7,361 bases of DNA from Candidatus Colwellbacteria bacterium GWA2_46_10 (lineage in GTDB: Bacteria; Patescibacteriota; Minisyncoccia; UBA6257; Colwellbacteraceae), in the NCBI GenBank assembly GCA_001817635.1, contig MHIS01000020.1:27657-35017 (forward strand). The letters run 5' to 3'. The notes under the pieces were generated by a model. It saw only the letters and a list, made by a program, of their open reading frames with translations. It did no database searches and was not told the DNA's origin. Made by a program: the position numbers and the translations under genes. Positions 6,931 through 7,361 of this stretch are shown in pieces (position 1 is the stretch's first letter; each line of letters opens with the position of its first letter).

Positions 6931-7045
6931 AATCGCCCCTCTGGTACAGCTCAACCTTGCCGATGAGGTGAGCCAGCGCGAGGATCAGCGAAACCGCCAG
7001 CACCGCAACGATCACCCCAATGATCAGTAGCAGCCACCACACCAT
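6929..7045 (-). CDS. Small single-span hydrophobic protein, 38 aa, unknown function
   Basis: A 38-codon ORF that begins MVWWLLLIIG. Residues 3-28 form one uninterrupted hydrophobic stretch long enough to cross a membrane, followed by a short polar tail that holds K30, E32 and R36 and ends in RGD. There is no lipobox or clear signal cleavage site. The start is supported by GAGGGGTGA (7058-7050), with GAGG nine bases before the ATG. The stop of the preceding 65-aa ORF lies four bases upstream, so coupled translation is likely. The TAA stop overlaps the first arm of the terminator structure. GC content is high, unlike uvrB. I recognise no family. Small membrane proteins of phage, toxin or accessory type have this shape, but nothing in the sequence separates those options. 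Confidence 0.5.
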   Translation of the reverse strand: MVWWLLLIIGVIVAVLAVSLILALAHLIGKVELYQRGD

Positions 7046-7049
7046 CTCG

Positions 7050-7247
7050 TCACCCCTCTTTCAGAATCGTGAAGCGCCCCTCCGACAGCAGCGGGTCTGG
7101 TGTTTGTGCATTGTGCGTCAGCACCCTGCACCAGCCACCGGCACCCTTGCTCGGGATGGCCCTGATCGTGACGGACACTCCCCCAGACGTCTTGATCCGT
7201 CCTCCGACCTGAAGGCCGGAAATCTTTCCTGGCATGGACTCTTCCAT
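7050..7247 (-). CDS. Small soluble protein, 65 aa, unknown function
   Basis: A 65-codon ORF that begins MEESMPGKISGLQVGGRIKT. It is rich in Gly, Ser, Lys and Arg with alternating hydrophobic residues (for example GGVSVTIRAI), which suggests a small beta-rich fold. It has one cysteine (in GGWCRVL) and no hydrophobic segment or signal peptide. The start is chosen because AAAGGAGG lies eight bases upstream of the ATG, the strongest Shine-Dalgarno sequence in the window. The frame stays open upstream to a TTG at 7337 (95 aa), but that start has no ribosome site and overlaps the 28-aa ORF in another frame. It sits 19 bases after that ORF and four bases before the 38-aa ORF, so the three look co-transcribed. 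I recognise no family. Confidence 0.6.
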   Translation of the reverse strand: MEESMPGKISGLQVGGRIKTSGGVSVTIRAIPSKGAGGWCRVLTHNAQTPDPLLSEGRFTILKEG

Positions 7248-7255
7248 CTTGGTGG

Positions 7256-7263
7256 CCTCCTTT
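7256..7263 (-). promoter_or_regulatory. Strong Shine-Dalgarno of the 65-aa ORF
   Basis: The minus strand reads AAAGGAGG, a near-perfect complement of the 16S 3' end, eight bases from the ATG at 7247. It fixes the start of the 65-aa ORF and rules against the longer 95-aa reading. It begins three bases after the stop of the 28-aa ORF. Confidence 0.75.
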
Positions 7264-7266
7264 GGG

Positions 7267-7353
7267 TCAACTCTTCTTCGTTCCGCGACGCCGCCCGGGA
7301 GCGAAGATGAACACCGCGATGGCACTGGCAATACCAACCAGGGTGTACTTCAT
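7267..7353 (-). CDS. Very small hydrophobic ORF, 28 aa from its ATG, possibly cut by the window edge
   Basis: From the ATG at 7353 this reads MKYTLVGIASAIAVFIFA and then a basic tail, PGRRRGTKKS. One hydrophobic segment of about 15 residues is followed by six Arg/Lys, which by the positive-inside rule would put the C-terminus in the cytoplasm. The frame is still open at the window edge, with only eight upstream bases visible (AGAAAGCG, no good Shine-Dalgarno), so this may be the tail of a longer protein. It ends 19 bases before the next ORF, with that ORF's Shine-Dalgarno in the gap. I recognise no family; its support is its position in a tight same-strand series. Confidence 0.35.
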   Translation of the reverse strand: MKYTLVGIASAIAVFIFAPGRRRGTKKS

Positions 7354-7361
7354 CGCTTTCT

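Noticed and set aside
6841..6934. An integron attC-like site, from ATTTAAC on the left and GCGTTAATC on the right
   Set aside because: The right core GTTAATC does not fit GTTRRRY and does not complement the left ATTTAAC. The perfect stem pairs a different left arm, and a T-run makes a terminator the simpler reading.
7020..7310. A 96-aa plus-strand ORF across the small-ORF region
   Set aside because: Its sequence is low-quality, rich in Ser, His and Arg, with no family features. It lies antisense to three better-supported ORFs.
7050..7337. A 95-aa minus-strand reading from a TTG at 7337
   Set aside because: It has no ribosome site and overlaps the 28-aa ORF in another frame, while the ATG at 7247 has a near-perfect AAAGGAGG. 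The shorter 65-aa version is preferred.

Overview
The window holds a compact, minus-strand DNA-repair operon from a bacterium, plus a compositionally different stretch at the right edge. Reading along the minus strand, the operon runs uvrB, uvrA, uvrC, ychF. The three Uvr proteins are the whole incision machinery of nucleotide excision repair: the UvrA2-UvrB scanner, the UvrB helicase clamp and the UvrC dual nuclease. The fourth gene is the YchF/OLA1 ATPase. The junctions are a 14-base overlap (uvrB/uvrA) and two 4-base ATGA stop/start overlaps (uvrA/uvrC and uvrC/ychF), which points to one transcript with translational coupling. ychF ends in TGATG, so a further gene may begin at the left edge.

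Organism: the proteins are clearly bacterial. TGA is used as a stop at the ATGA junctions, which argues against lineages that recode UGA (mycoplasmas, Gracilibacteria/Absconditabacteria). UvrA (856 aa), UvrC (400 aa) and YchF (336 aa) are all shorter than their E. coli counterparts through clean loss of internal or terminal blocks, while UvrB (671 aa) is full length. Shrinkage of this kind, with tight gene packing, suggests a streamlined genome such as a Patescibacteria/CPR member. That is an inference and no marker gene here proves it.

The intergenic region (about 6786-6928) holds an extended -10 promoter for the uvr operon, a 21-bp palindrome (GGTATA-N9-TATACC) lying over that -10, and an intrinsic terminator that ends transcription arriving from the right. 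No LexA box that I know is recognisable.

From about 6861 to the end the DNA is GC-rich: hand counts give about 62% for 6961-7160, against 46% for a sample of uvrB at 6661-6760. It encodes three very small, closely spaced minus-strand ORFs of 28, 65 and 38 aa. Two are single hydrophobic segments; the middle one is soluble with an excellent Shine-Dalgarno sequence. I do not recognise any of them. They look like a small phage-like or accessory cassette that ends at the terminator. Either horizontal acquisition or a chimeric assembly could explain the composition change.
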